From Nymphaea colorata (Eukaryota > Streptophyta > Magnoliopsida > Nymphaeales > Nymphaeaceae), in assembly GCF_008831285.2 (NCBI RefSeq), contig NC_045140.1, positions 9,794,505 to 9,858,504 of the forward strand: 64,000 nucleotides of DNA, written 5' to 3'. The notes beneath the pieces were generated by a model that worked only from the letters and a program-made list of their open reading frames with translations, made no database searches and was not told the DNA's origin. How positions within the stretch are numbered: position 1 is the first letter of the stretch; each line of letters starts with the position of its first letter. Position numbers and translations under genes: made by a program. Below are positions 52,001-61,891 of the stretch, one piece after another.

Positions 52001-55000
52001 TTTGTTCTTCTCGTTTTACCATTTCTACAGTTTCATTGCCCATTTTACATGGCAATTATCTTGTGAAGCTCTCCATATATAGTTTTGTTATACATTTTGC
52101 ATTTGTTGTAAGATTTTTCAGAACATTATGTACTTATAGGAAATATGTTGAGAACAAATTCTGTTCTCATGGGCCTTTACTTATTTTTCTCTTTAACTTG
52201 CAGATAGGAAGCAGGCTAACTAGCAAAAGGATTGCAAGAATGTTGGAGATGTGCAGCCCTCAATCCTACATTATGGTTGAGAAGCATCCACATCGTCATG
52301 ATCCTTCTCATATTGTTACTCACAGGATCCAGTGCAGCATCGTTGAATTTGCTTCTGTAATATTGAAATTCGTCCAACCAAGTACAAGAAGCAATTGGTG
52401 CACTTGGCTGCAGGCATTGAATGCAATGGTATTAGCTCCTTCACATTTATCTTCCACATCATGCTATAATAATTGCTGGCAATTCTTGCTGCAGCTTATG
52501 GGATTCCTTTTCATGTGGTAAAGTTGTTCCCATATACACAACTACTTAACTATTTATTCATGATTTCTTGTGGCAAAAGAATTCTTCCTTCTTGTACCAC
52601 ATAATTCAGAAAAAATCGAGTTCTTCTGCTACTGACAGTCTCATTATCATCATATTTAGTGGGAAATTGTTCTAGTCATGTCTGACAAATGCTATGGTCG
52701 TTTACGACTTTCTCTGGTCAAGTGCAGTGAAAGTGTCTTTGTGATTAGTGATGGGAGAAACTACTTTCTTTCAGGTTGCATGGGAGATATCATTTCGACT
52801 ACATGCCGAGGAATCACTGTCCGAACCTTTTGTGGCACAAGTGGTGTCTGAAGCGCTATATCCTGATGCTGCCATGTTTCTTGGAAATAGCATGATAATA
52901 AGAGATTTTGACAATTATGCTCATACTTGGATGCAAAGTGATGAACGTGGTGCATATAAATTCACCAAGTTAGGAGTTCCCAGCATTGGCGTAAGGGTTG
53001 CAGGAAACAGGGGTGCCAGTGGCATTGATGGGCTGCTTAGCACAGCTATTGGCTTTGCTGTAGGCAGCAAGAAGCGAGTAGGTATCTCATGCTTTGTTTC
53101 CTATGAATAAACTAAATGTGAATCAGAATTTTAGCAAATAATTACTTGAGCATGTACTTATGTTGTCTGATACTCATCATGATGTTGTGATGTGAGATTC
53201 AAAGAAAGCAATAAACAACAGTAACAGACACAAAGTAGCATTTTCTTCTTCATGACATAAAAAAGGAAAAAATGGATTCGGATGAGGCAATTCAGACATG
53301 TACATAGACAAATGTATATATATGCTAATGCTATGTATTCAAGGGAGTTTAAATGAAGCAAAATAACTGTTACGACCATGTTTGAGGTGTTATTATGGTA
53401 CTCATTTCAGATTGTTGACTTAAGTTTGCAAAGAAGTTTACATATCTTATTCAGAAACTTCCATCTAAGGGATTGGTTATAAACATAAATACAGGCCTCA
53501 CATTTCTGATTTTTCTGAGATAAGCCTCTATTTCACTGAGAATTGGTCAAATCAGGGCCTATTTTTAACAATAACATTTAACTATGATCAAAATTTGAGT
53601 TATGATGAATGGAATGGCAGTGATTTCCTTCCTTCTGCAAAAGCGAGGAAAACTTTTAGTTTAAAAGCTCAGTGTTAAAAAAAAAATTCTACATCTTCCA
53701 GCATGTCACAGTTTAACTAAAGGTCCCTTTGTCTGTTGCCAACCAAAGTGGGGCCTGTGTCAGGACATGATAGTATAGTGTGCATTTGGAATTATAATTG
53801 AGTTGCTAACGGTTAGACCCCAAAAGGGAAGTTTCCTGTCTTACTTTATTAGTTATTGTAGCATACATTCATGTACATCACCTTGTTCTCTTGCCATCCC
53901 TCCTCCTACATGATTACATCCATGTGTTTTGCACCTTAAATTCATGTCCAGGATACTTTTAAGCATTGTCAATGAAGCAATTTACCCCATTCTTTTGAAT
54001 TTTAACACTGGTATTATGTGCAAAAGCGACTTTCTGGACTGAGAATTGTTCCAAGTTGTCACCCTGCCACCTATTGTGTTTTCCTATACTAGGAATTGCA
54101 TTTAGTGGATGTGGAAATCTTATGCTGAAGAAGCTTGTCTTCTGTTGGTTTATTTCCTTGTTGAGCCAGAGTGTTGCCCAAAGGCATCAGCTTGGCAACC
54201 CAAGTCCTGTTCTTCCTTGAATAGTATAGTTTCCCTGCTTAATGCAGTTGAATATGTTGGCCTTGTTGATGGATGGTAGCTGAGCATTTGTATATTTTGA
54301 TTTATTAACTGTCATGGTTAGTATCTTTAAGTTGGTAATTACACTAAGAAACTTATATAACTCGATTTTTAAGCAGTGATCATAGTTTGTGCTTTCTTAA
54401 TGCCATAACCATGGACAATGGTTGCTACTACTCAACTTACTGGTTTCTTGAGAATGCTGGTTCTGGTGTTGCATTGCATTTTGCTATTTCTCCATGGTAT
54501 TACAACTGCTGGATAGTGTGAACATCATTACCTTAATACAGGGAGAACTATTACTTTTCACAGTTTGATAAAGGAACTGATTTTTCCATTTCCAATTGTA
54601 CAAGATACTTCGTGTATTCATTTGAGGAGTTCCTATCTTTGATGCTTCATAAAATCTTATCCAGGTGCTAGTTGTCATTGGAGACATGTCCTTCCTTCAT
54701 GATACAAATGGGTTGGCAATTCTAAATCAAAGGTCGTACAGTTGAACAAAATCTCTCTCTCTCTCTCTCTCTCGCTCTCTCTCTCTCTCTTTCATGTCAG
54801 ATATACATGAACATGCATATCTTTCAGTATTAATATGCTGAAATTATAACGTTATATGAATGAGGCATGATTCTTCTTGTGAAGATTTTGTACTGCGTCA
54901 GTCCTTTTCATTTTCTCATTGGCTATAATTAAACAAAGTCACTACTTGCTTTTTCAAATTCAATAACCTCAAACTTTTTTTTTTTTTGCTTTATGAGAAA

Positions 55001-56439
55001 CAAAATGTTGAATCTTCAATAGTCCAGATCATGCAGGAAATCTTGATTCATCTAGGGCTGGTTGCAATATATGCTGGATATCATTGTTAGTCTTTGAGAT
55101 ATTGATTTACCCATGCTTTAACTGGATACAAGAATCCACAACTTGAGTGCAAAACAACAAAGATATAGATTTCTCTCAGTTAAGGGCCATAGGAGTGGCA
55201 GTAATGATTTGGAGCTATGACACACGGACACGGCAAAATAGGCCGCATACCCACTCCGATACTCCGACATGCGGATCCCGACACTTGGACACGACAAGAT
55301 ACGTTTTGGATCGGGTTTGGGTCAGACCCGATCCGAACCACTTTTCTAACCCGACATTCTTTAACCCTCGACTTTCTTTACGATGGCCCTAAACTTTTTT
55401 ACGCTTGACCTTTACACCGGCGGGTGGCGACGACTGCTGCAGCAGAGTTCAGCAACAATGGCGGGCGACGGCGATGAGGTCCGGCGATCCACGGCGACGT
55501 CCGGTGGTGTCCGGCGGCAGCCGGCGACAGACAGGTAAGTGGTTTTTCTTTTTCGATATTAGAAGTTAGGGTTTCATGTTCTTCATTTGGTTTTTTTTTT
55601 TTTTTTTGGGATTTGCCGATTTGGGGATGTTTTTGTTTGAAGATTGAACGGTTAATCCATCGATCTTGATCCTTAACTCTTCTTCAATGCTATGTGCGAT
55701 ATGTTTTTTTTTTTATTTTTCGATTTGGGGAATAGCAGTTCTGTTCTTGAACAATAGTGTTAATTCAAGATTCGAAGAACCTTCTATTCCATCAACATCT
55801 TCTATTGTGGAAGAAGAGGAGAACGATTTGGGCATTGACAATGACTAGAATGATGATGAACAATGTTTTGTTTTCTTTCTTATGAGATTGTAAGAGTGAA
55901 TTATTAATTTTTTATTTTATCATTTTTAATTTTTTATTTGATCATTTTTAATTTTTTAGAATATAAAATTCGCCGTGTCCGCATATTTAAAAATTTTGAA
56001 AATTTCCGTGTCCGCGTACCCGTATCATACCCACACCCATGTGACATAGATTTGGAGGTTAAAAGAAACTACGTCTCAACTTTGGGGCACTGGAATTCCC
56101 TTTTCGGAATAATACGCTATTGTTAATTTGTAATTCAGATGATTCTCTATCTCCTTAGTAGTCATTCTCAAGACATTGGCATATCTCACATGTTATTTTC
56201 TAACCAAAAAGCATATACATATGCATATGTGTGTTGGCAAGGATTTTCTAGGGAGTTTGTGTTACTTGGGAGTTTCAAATAAATAAAAAATAAGAATTGA
56301 GTTTCCTACTAATTTTCAAATATTTAATAATATGTTAAAATGAACCACAATTGTTTTGACATTTATTTCAAATATGACTAAATATCACAATTTCCCCCTT
56401 TTTTCTCATTTTTTTGAAAGACTTCTAATATTTGAGAAG

Positions 56440-56483
<44 letters not shown>

Positions 56484-59400
56484 TTCTGTGTGCGTGTGTG
56501 TGATGGTATTGATGAAAATTCCAACTTACAAGGTGAATATGCATATGAAAGTTTCAAAGGGAATGATATTTGTAATTTTTATGAATCAGGATTTGGGAAT
56601 GAAGTGGAAGCAAGGAATAAAAAAAAGTTTAATCATGAAGAAAACAAAAATCAAAACAGGGAATAAACCAAATGCAATTTGGATTTAAGAAAAAAGAAAT
56701 AAGAAGAAAATGAAAGAAAGGTAAGTTGCACAGCGAAGCATTTGCAGATAAGCTCTCCCCTACAGAGGGAAACATGCATCTAACTAAATGAGAAGTGGGT
56801 TTCTCAGAACAGCAGGTTCCCCTAAACATCGGACTTGTGGCAGCACTTTGAAAGTTTAGCTTTTTGTTCTTCCTAAGGAGGCTATCTCCATAACTCCCTA
56901 TAGTGGTTCTAGTAACTTTGAAGGACATGCCTATTTTTTCTTGCGATTTTGTTAATCTACAATGCCTTTTGGCATGTCCAATTTGATTTTCTTTGTAACG
57001 ACCCAGCCCATTGCCACACTCGGTTCGAGCCCCTGGTTTGGCGGATTCCAACCTACCCCCAATAGTTTGGGTTCTACCTCCAAAAAGGTCAGGAAGCAAG
57101 ACAACCAATCGCTTAACAACCCCCTTTATAAGCATTTGATGATCTCTCACAATCTTCAATATGAGTCTAAATTCTCAAAGTGGGATATTACAATCCACTT
57201 CCTTTAAGGCATATGTGTCCGTGCGTGTGGGACCCCAGGTCCGTGTGTTAAACTATACTCTGATATCATTGTAACAACCCAACTCACTCCCACATTGAGC
57301 TCTGGCCCATGGTCTAGTGGATCCCCCTAGCAGTTTCGGTTCTAGTCCCAAAGAGGCTAAAAATCAGGACAACCAATAACTAACAACTCCCTTTATATGC
57401 CTTTGAAGATCTCTCACAATCTTCAGTACATGTCTAAACTTCTCAAAGTGAGATGTTACATTCTTTGTCTTTGCTTTGATGGAGACTATTGAATCAATGT
57501 GCCATTTGGATACTCTCGATTAGTATGTCCATAATATAAAAGGAAATTCATTTGCAGCCATATGTAGCAGCATTTATTATGGTGCTTCTATGAACTAATT
57601 GGTTTGTGGATTACTTTATGTGGTTTCATAGTTGATATGCATGGGACATTGACATTTCATATACTAGTGTATTAAACTTTCAATATCGTACTTATCTGTT
57701 GTTGTCTTGAAGCAACCTTTTTTGTTTTTAAAAGGATGTTGAGGAAACCTGTTACCATAGTGGTGATCAACAACCGTGGAGGTGCAATATTTAGATTACT
57801 TCCAATTGCAGATAGAACACCGGCTAGTATAATGGAAAGATATTTTTACACATCTCATGATGTGAAAGTTGCAGAGCTGTGCATGGCTCATGGGTAAGAT
57901 ATTCTCTTTCTTCTCTCTATTAGTGGTAGTTCACAAAAGATGATTTAGTTGTATATTGCAGTTGCACATGGAAAATAAGTTGGCATCCTACTCTACGCTA
58001 GTTGTGTGTAACTCATGGTCACAAACATAGTTTTTGGAGACCAATTTATACCTTTGATTCTCTGGCAGACCTGTAAACAACGACCTCAGGTCCTTAACAC
58101 AAACATAGACCAGCACAAACATACTGCTCGAGTGATGTATTTAAGATGCCCATCCACCTTGAAGGCCACTTAACTATGCTGAATCCTCATCAACTGCAAC
58201 AAGGCATCGATCTAGGGTTTTGATAATTTTTGAGAAAACCCAAGATTGAGCCCAACAGGCACAACCCAACTGTTTTACCCAAAACAGTAAGTAGAGTAGA
58301 AGAAGGGGAAGATGATGGGTATGAAAAAAAAAAGATGGAGATGAGTGATGAATAGGAACAGATGTCAGTCCCAAGAAGGAACACACTCTGATACCATGTT
58401 GCTTGAGACCAAGGGAGAAGAGACGAGGTCGAGAGAGAGAGAGAGAGAGACAGTAAGAGCAAAAACCTTAATAGCTTTTAACCCTAATTTCTGATTAAAA
58501 GAGATTAGGGAAGGCGGCTAAAACAAAAATTACATATGGGTCCTCAAGAAATATAAAAAGTTAACAAATAAGACATGTAACTTCTTAAAATTCCATAAAA
58601 CTACCTAGCCCATTAACTAATATAAAGGCAACATTTTTCTTGGGTGTAATACGGCAAACGTGCAGAGTTTTTTTTTTTTTTTAGGGAAAATCTCTTGAAA
58701 TTCTAAAAAAATTTGAAAAAAAGATCCTAAAAATAAAAAGTGAAAATGTGAAAATAAAAATCTGGTAACCAAAAAATGGAAAAAAACACAAAACGTGAAG
58801 AAAAACAAAAAAATGTGGAAAAACACATTCTTTTCATATTTTTTTCATTTTGGTAATTTTTAAAAAAAAATGCGTTTCTACCCCTTTTCTGACTTGTTTT
58901 TAACACATTTCCTTTGGAAAAAACAAGTTTTTGTGACAATGCAATAACTAAAAAGGATGTTTGACTTCACAATTTTCTACTAATTTTTTCAAATTTTGGC
59001 CAATTTGTTTGAAGCATGTATAATGGCCTTTAGATGTTCACGAATAGCATTATGTACTTATGTAACAAGATTGCTAAATCTGAAGCTACTGTTGCTTACT
59101 AATCATTTTCTTGGATGACTTCTGGTTCTACCTGTTTTGAGTAATCAACCCCAGTTGACAAATCGATAATTGTATTTCCGATTTCGAGAAATTTTCATTG
59201 CATCTCCTGTTTTAACGGCAAAGGTCGCTTCTAGATATGATTTCTGCAGAATCTAGACACCACGGGAGAAGAGGAATTTGTTTCAATGGGATCAGATTTC
59301 CATCTCAAACTGGAAACTTTTACTTTTTGGTGGTTCATTTTCCTTTATGACATTCTAAAAATGCTGCAGTTAATCTTTTATTTGAGATTTTATTGATTCC

Positions 59401-61891
59401 GAATTCTTTAAACTCCTTCTAGTGTTAACCTTTGATATACTATTCTATACGAAGCCAAAGAAATGTTTTTTGTCAGCTGATGTTTCATTGGAAGGTTTCC
59501 TTTATTTGGAAATGTGCTTTGATCATAACTTCTTGCCAATTGACTAAATCCAAGCCTGAGATCTCTTTTTCATTGTATCACTAGCTGCCAGGCCTGACTA
59601 ACATGCTCAATGTCTTTCTGTGCAACTACTTGTAGTATTACGATTCTTCTTGTGTAACCTTTGGAAAAAGATTGTCTCAGCTTGGGCAAGACTTTTAGAT
59701 CATCAAACTATATATTAGAAAGACGTTGCCTTAGAAAGAGCTGTTTGAGTATAATGGAAATTTTATAAAGCCCGTTTTCCTCTGTGTGCTCCTCTCCCTT
59801 GCAATGCCTGATCATATCCATTAGAGAAGAACATCCAGAAACTCAGCTTTTCATGGAGCATGCTTTATCTGCTTTGTGCCATTTGGGATAGTTGAAATTT
59901 AACTGCTTGTTCGCTAGTGAGTCATGTCATTCATTCCTTTTGTTTTTCTTTTTTGTTAGTTTGTTCTCATGCTATGTTATCTAAGACATCCTGTGTAGTG
60001 TAAAACATCTGCAGGTTCAGACAAAGAAAGAACTTCAAGATGCATTAGCATTATCACATCAAAGTCTTTCAGATTGCGTAATTGAAGTCAACAGTTTTAT
60101 TGAAAAGAATGCCACATTTCACAGGTTTCTCATTCTTGTGCACTGAATGTCTCTATGCATACCACTAGGATATGTTTCTCTAAAGTTTTTTTCCCACATG
60201 CAGTGACTTACAAAAGTTCGCTCAACAAGCAGCTGAGAGTACACTGGCCACTCTTTTGAAGATATCTGGTGTCTCTTACTCCAATATTGACTCACCTTGC
60301 AGAATTATGAAAATGCAATATTCATTATACAGGCAAGTTTCTGATGTTTGGCTCGTAAACTACTTCACAAAGAACTTGGATTCCAGATGTTCTTCTAGCC
60401 ATCGTTTGCTTGAACTTACATAGCCAATCACATTAGATTACTTTTGAAACTTTGCTGCTGATGTGCTGAAATACAAAATCGGTAAACTGGTTGAAGTTCT
60501 AATTTGCTGTTTCAAATGACTTCAGAATTCTGCTTTCTGCACCCACCACAGCTACCAAAGTCAATGATAGAACTGAGAGGTGCTATAGAGAGGGGTTCGT
60601 TTTAACATTGTATCTTCAAAATGGAAACATGGGAATTGGAGAGGTGAGTATTTCCTTCCCCATGTTGTACTGATAGATGCAAGCATCAGCAACATTTTTA
60701 AAATATCATGATAAAATACCAAAAACAAGTGAAGCAAGAAAGGATAATATCATTCTATTTTGAAAATTATTTAAAAAGTGAAAATATAGTGATGTTTAGG
60801 AAATTGCTGCCTGAATAACGAAACTGATTGGTTTAGAAATATTGGCCTAAGCATTGCGGCAAAGTTCTGTTTACAGGTTTCTTTCTTAGAAATTCATATC
60901 TTTCAATTTGATAGGTAGCCCCAATGGAGATCCATAGTGAAGATCTTGTGGATGTGGAAGAACAACTAAGATTTCTGTGCCACAGAATTCAGGGAGTGGA
61001 GTTAAGCCCTTTATTGCCTTTATTCAGGGGCTCTTTTGCATTGTGGATGTGGAGAACTATTGGAATACAGGTTTCATGTATCTTTTTATTTTGATATTCC
61101 GTTTCATATTTTAATGTATCTGCTTTCTCATGTTTTCTTATCTCTGCAGTTCTTCTTATGATGTGCTAATTTAAGTTACTTTTCTTTTTTCAGCCATCTA
61201 CCATTTTCCCTAGTGTCAGGTGTGGTTTAGAGATGGCGGTCCTGAATGCACTAGCAGCTGTAAAAAATTCTAGCATGTTAGATCTGATATTAGGTGGTGA
61301 ATCCTTGCACATCTACAGAATGGATACAGCGGGAAAATGCATTTCAAATGCAACAAGAGTGCAGACGTGTGCTCTTGTTGATTCCGATGGTTCAGCCGAG
61401 GACATTATAGATAGAGTTTCTCAACTTGTTAAAGATGGCTTCTCAACTGTCAAGCTGAAGGTTATGGTTTTAAATGACTAAAGAACTTATGTTCTTGACA
61501 ACATTATATTATTTGCTGCATAAAATAGTAAATGCCGTCCAAAAACTGCAAGATTTAGTTGTAATTCAAGACAGTATTTGCAAATCTCACCATTTATGAA
61601 GAGATATATTTGTTCTTATTCTACAATCAAACTATATGCTGCAGAAAGTGATTCATCTGAGTTGCATTTCTTAATGCCTGCTTTACAGTTAGATTGTCAC
61701 TTGTGTCATGGATGTTGTTACAGGTTGCTCGAAGAGCAAGTCCTTCTGAAGATGCTGCTATTATCCAGGCTATTCGGAACAGATTAGGATATCAAATAAA
61801 TATTAGAGTAGATGCTAACAGAATGTGGACATTTGAAGAAGCCATAGAGTTTGGAAAGTGTATTGCCAGCGATTCTTTGCAGTACATTGAG
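35498..61891 (+). CDS. PHYLLO: PHYLLO: MenF(remnant)-MenD-MenC(-MenH) fusion, 3'-truncated by window
   Basis: Plastid multifunctional enzyme of phylloquinone synthesis. Exons read: 35498-35668, 36697-36906, 38161-38375, 40125-40233, 41848-41964, 42733-42834, 43003-43062, 43305-43373, 45457-45561, 45634-45828, 45935-46033, 47460-48035, 52204-52428, 52775-53077, 54665-54732, 57735-57893, 59999-60124, 60204-60332, 60526-60643, 60915-61070, 61194-61460, 61724-61891. They sum to 3747 bases, 1249 codons, without a stop. Introns are GT-AG except that after 60332, which begins GC. The ATG at 35498 opens an Arg/Ser/Leu-rich transit peptide. The next MenC exon and MenH lie beyond 64000. Introns carry at least six transposons, but no exon is damaged, so the gene looks functional. 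Confidence 0.95.
35669..36696 (+). other. PHYLLO intron 1
   Basis: 1.0 kb, GT..AG. A GGTTCGAATC word at 36108 looks like a tRNA T-loop, but no cloverleaf can be built. No other feature. Confidence 0.6.
36697..43373 (+). CDS. PHYLLO: PHYLLO MenF-like module (truncated isochorismate synthase), exons 2-8
   Basis: Seven exons encode the N-terminal half of an isochorismate synthase: [41 protein letters not shown] and [13 protein letters not shown], then ATLAWDE. The catalytic chorismate-binding half of MenF is absent and the chain passes directly to MenD at exon 9. This is the known state of plant PHYLLO, where isochorismate comes from separate ICS enzymes. Introns are long (up to 1.7 kb) and contain SINE-, LTR- and RT-derived debris. 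Confidence 0.9.
36907..38160 (+). other. PHYLLO intron 2 with poly-T/G tract
   Basis: 1.25 kb. T-rich tract with TTTTG units at 37075-37131; otherwise plain AT-rich intron. Confidence 0.6.
39438..39510 (+). mobile_element. Possible tRNA-derived SINE head
   Basis: TAGCTGGTTAGGGC (A-box-like), then TCAGTTCGATTCCCGTGG (B-box-like) about 40 bases on. Arrangement similar to 24700-24770, but the downstream bodies do not match. No target-site duplication identified. Confidence 0.35.
39952..40013. repeat. (CA)n microsatellite
   Basis: CA repeat with CCCA interruptions at its start, about 110 bases before exon 4. Confidence 0.95.
40234..41249 (+). other. PHYLLO intron 4, left part
   Basis: No gene. 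ACAATTAGG/ACGACAACTAGG words recur at 40747, 40788 and 40827; a purine-rich GGAAGAGGAGAG stretch lies at 41155-41205, next to the primer site and LTR fragment. Confidence 0.45.
41250..41442 (-). mobile_element. Solo-like LTR with adjacent primer site, intron 4
   Basis: GGCTCTAATACCA at 41250-41262 is the tRNA-iMet primer site on the minus strand with one mismatch. Directly beside it begins a TG..CA segment (41263-41442, TGATGGAGC to TTCAACA) that I read as the 5' LTR of a minus-strand element. No second LTR is clear; 40320-41249 may be degraded internal sequence, with repeated ACGACAATTAGG words. The element is probably truncated. Confidence 0.5.
41965..42732 (+). other. PHYLLO intron 5
   Basis: 0.77 kb of T-rich intron; no feature recognised. 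Confidence 0.6.
43480..44090 (-). pseudogene. Copia reverse transcriptase remnant
   Basis: On the minus strand 44084-43794 reads ..[37 protein letters not shown] and [10 protein letters not shown], a mutated YVDDM active site. After a deletion, 43532-43480 reads [14 protein letters not shown], the start of the connection to RNase H. No LTR found beside it. Dead fragment. Confidence 0.6.
44851..45044. mobile_element. MITE with about 60-bp terminal inverted repeats
   Basis: Left end GAATTCAGCCGGCTA and right end, reverse complemented, GAAATCAGGCGGCTA. The match continues with gaps through TGG(C/T)(C/T)GGATG, TTATTTTTT and GTGT(C/T)ACTAAA. The interior has GCGACGGTCTTTAGT, a motif seen in plant CACTA/MITE ends. 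Target-site duplication not resolved. A similar end (GGCCGGCTGATTTCAA) is present at 16221. Confidence 0.65.
45457..60124 (+). CDS. PHYLLO: PHYLLO MenD module (SEPHCHC synthase), exons 9-17
   Basis: Thiamine-diphosphate enzyme joining isochorismate and 2-oxoglutarate. Seen in order: [17 protein letters not shown], then [26 protein letters not shown] (the Glu of DERS is the cofactor-activating residue), [37 protein letters not shown] and [13 protein letters not shown]. The long exon at 47460-48035 covers the central domain. Then come [15 protein letters not shown] and the ThDP/metal motif [15 protein letters not shown] continuing to [12 protein letters not shown]. All key residues are present. 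Intron 12 carries a 3.66 kb Copia derivative, and intron 15 an hAT element and a TRIM. Confidence 0.94.
46034..47459 (+). other. PHYLLO intron 11
   Basis: 1.4 kb, T-rich; no transposon or gene recognised. The acceptor TTTCAG at 47454-47459 is strong. Confidence 0.55.
48372..48622 (+). repeat. 5' LTR of gag-less Copia
   Basis: 251 bp. It ends CTATA where the 3' LTR ends CTACA (a C-to-T change in the terminal CA), directly followed by TGGTATCAGAGCC. It shares the stretch GTTGCTAGTGGGCACCAG and the CCTCACCCGTGG block with the family B LTRs in HEMB. Confidence 0.9.
48636..49010 (+). repeat. Leader with about 79-bp tandem duplication
   Basis: GC- and CT-rich leader. A block CTCGCCCGA(T/C)GTTGTTCC..AGAGTCC(G/A)CCGGTGCCCAGCTCC occurs at about 48861 and again at about 48940, with a third partial GCCCGACGTTGTTCC just before the deletion joint near 49010. 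Tandem blocks may have helped the deletion. Confidence 0.75.
49011..50040 (+). pseudogene. Truncated Copia integrase and linker
   Basis: Starts at the CDVC half of the integrase zinc site (about 49017). VVWGPSG replaces the usual DVWGPSG, losing the first catalytic Asp; RSDNAREY and NGVAERKN are kept. TGA at 49338-49340 stands where relatives have Arg, consistent with CGA to TGA. A run of nine T at 49441-49449 shifts the frame. After it the frame continues [40 protein letters not shown] and [11 protein letters not shown]. Confidence 0.85.
50227..51783 (+). pseudogene. Copia reverse transcriptase-RNase H with one in-frame stop
   Basis: RT segments [54 protein letters not shown] and the active site [11 protein letters not shown] are intact. 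TGA at 51061-51063 (HKLSL-stop-DGEPL) again looks like a CGA to TGA change; the frame then continues to the end. RNase H has [27 protein letters not shown] and [14 protein letters not shown], and the end YAQLEGEC. Apart from that stop the segment is nearly intact. Confidence 0.9.
51778..52029 (+). repeat. 3' LTR of gag-less Copia
   Basis: 252 bp, TGTTGACATA to TTTCTACA. The RNase H stop codon (51781-51783) lies inside it. Confidence 0.92.
53078..54664 (+). other. PHYLLO intron 14
   Basis: 1.6 kb T-rich intron; no gene or transposon recognised. Confidence 0.55.
54752..54791. repeat. (CT)n microsatellite
   Basis: CT repeat with one CG interruption, about 20 bases after the exon 15 donor. Confidence 0.93.
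55215..56049 (+). mobile_element. Non-autonomous hAT-type element with perfect 8-bp TSD
   Basis: 835 bp between two copies of ATTTGGAG (55207-55214 and 56050-56057). Ends are CTATGACACA and, reverse complemented, CTATGTCACA. Subterminal CACGGACACGG at the left is matched by CCGTGTCCGC twice at the right. Inside, an ATG at 55458 opens a short GC-rich reading frame ending at a good splice donor (55535), and a later frame ends [12 protein letters not shown]-stop at 55848. These look like the first exon and last exon of a gene whose middle was deleted, probably the transposase. No catalytic domain remains. Confidence 0.8.
56442..56479. repeat. (TA)n microsatellite
   Basis: About 18 TA units in PHYLLO intron 15, followed by a short GTGTG run. 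Confidence 0.95.
56994..57460 (-). mobile_element. TRIM (terminal-repeat retrotransposon in miniature), complete
   Basis: 467 bp: two terminal direct repeats, 56994-57192 (199 bp) and 57270-57460 (191 bp), each with TGTAAC..TTACA ends, flank only 77 bp. Beside the right repeat, CTCTGATATCA on + is a tRNA-iMet primer site on the minus strand with one mismatch; beside the left repeat ATCCACTTCCTTT is a minus-strand purine tract. So the element reads leftward. The flanks are a perfect 5-bp duplication TTCTT (56989-56993, 57461-57465). It has no coding capacity and would need proteins from other elements. A TATAAAG in the LTR (minus strand) may be its promoter. No 5S rRNA-like sequence seen, so not obviously Cassandra. 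Confidence 0.9.
57894..59998 (+). other. PHYLLO intron 16
   Basis: 2.1 kb. Holds the LTR-primer site fragment (58386-58633) and A-rich sequence (58670-58870). Otherwise unremarkable. Confidence 0.6.
58386..58633 (-). mobile_element. LTR with primer site, truncated retrotransposon
   Basis: CTCTGATACCA (58386-58396) is a perfect minus-strand tRNA-iMet primer site, followed at 58397 by a 237-bp segment with TGTTGC..GCAACA ends, read as the 5' LTR of a minus-strand element. It includes a (GA)n tract at 58431-58451 and AACCCTAATTTCTG. Internal sequence would lie at 58020-58385, but no second LTR or gag is seen there. Confidence 0.6.
60204..61891 (+). CDS. PHYLLO: PHYLLO MenC module (o-succinylbenzoate synthase), exons 18-22, partial
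   Basis: Enolase-superfamily dehydratase forming o-succinylbenzoate. Exon 18 starts the module; exon 19 has [19 protein letters not shown] and exon 20 [11 protein letters not shown]. Exon 21 has [15 protein letters not shown] and ends in TVKLK, continuing V in exon 22: the K-x-K catalytic motif. Exon 22 holds [13 protein letters not shown] (first metal-binding Asp) and ends ..QYIE, where EP, with the second metal ligand, would begin the next exon. That exon is not in the remaining 2.1 kb, which is intron and a Copia element. Confidence 0.92.

Larger units (their letters stand above)
48372..52029 (+). mobile_element. Gag-less Copia deletion derivative in PHYLLO intron 12
   Basis: LTRs 48372-48622 and 51778-52029 (TGTTGAC..CTATA/CTACA), perfect primer site at 48623-48635, purine tract GAGGGGGAG before the 3' LTR, and a perfect 5-bp target-site duplication GTTTC at 48367-48371 and 52030-52034. 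The internal region jumps from the leader directly into the integrase zinc site at about 49010: gag, protease and the first part of integrase are missing. RT and RNase H remain with two in-frame stops and a poly-T frameshift. The LTRs differ at roughly 20 sites, so it is older than the HEMB copy. Sense orientation to PHYLLO. Confidence 0.93.
54733..57734 (+). other. PHYLLO intron 15 with hAT element and TRIM
   Basis: 3.0 kb between [15 protein letters not shown] and the NNRGG exon, so it splits the ThDP motif. Holds a (CT)n tract (54752-54791), the hAT element, a (TA)n tract (56442-56479) and the TRIM. The rest is AT-rich. Confidence 0.8.

Noticed and set aside
57015-57035. GGTTCGAGCCCC tRNA-like word
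   Set aside because: Lies inside the TRIM terminal repeat and is not matched by an A box.
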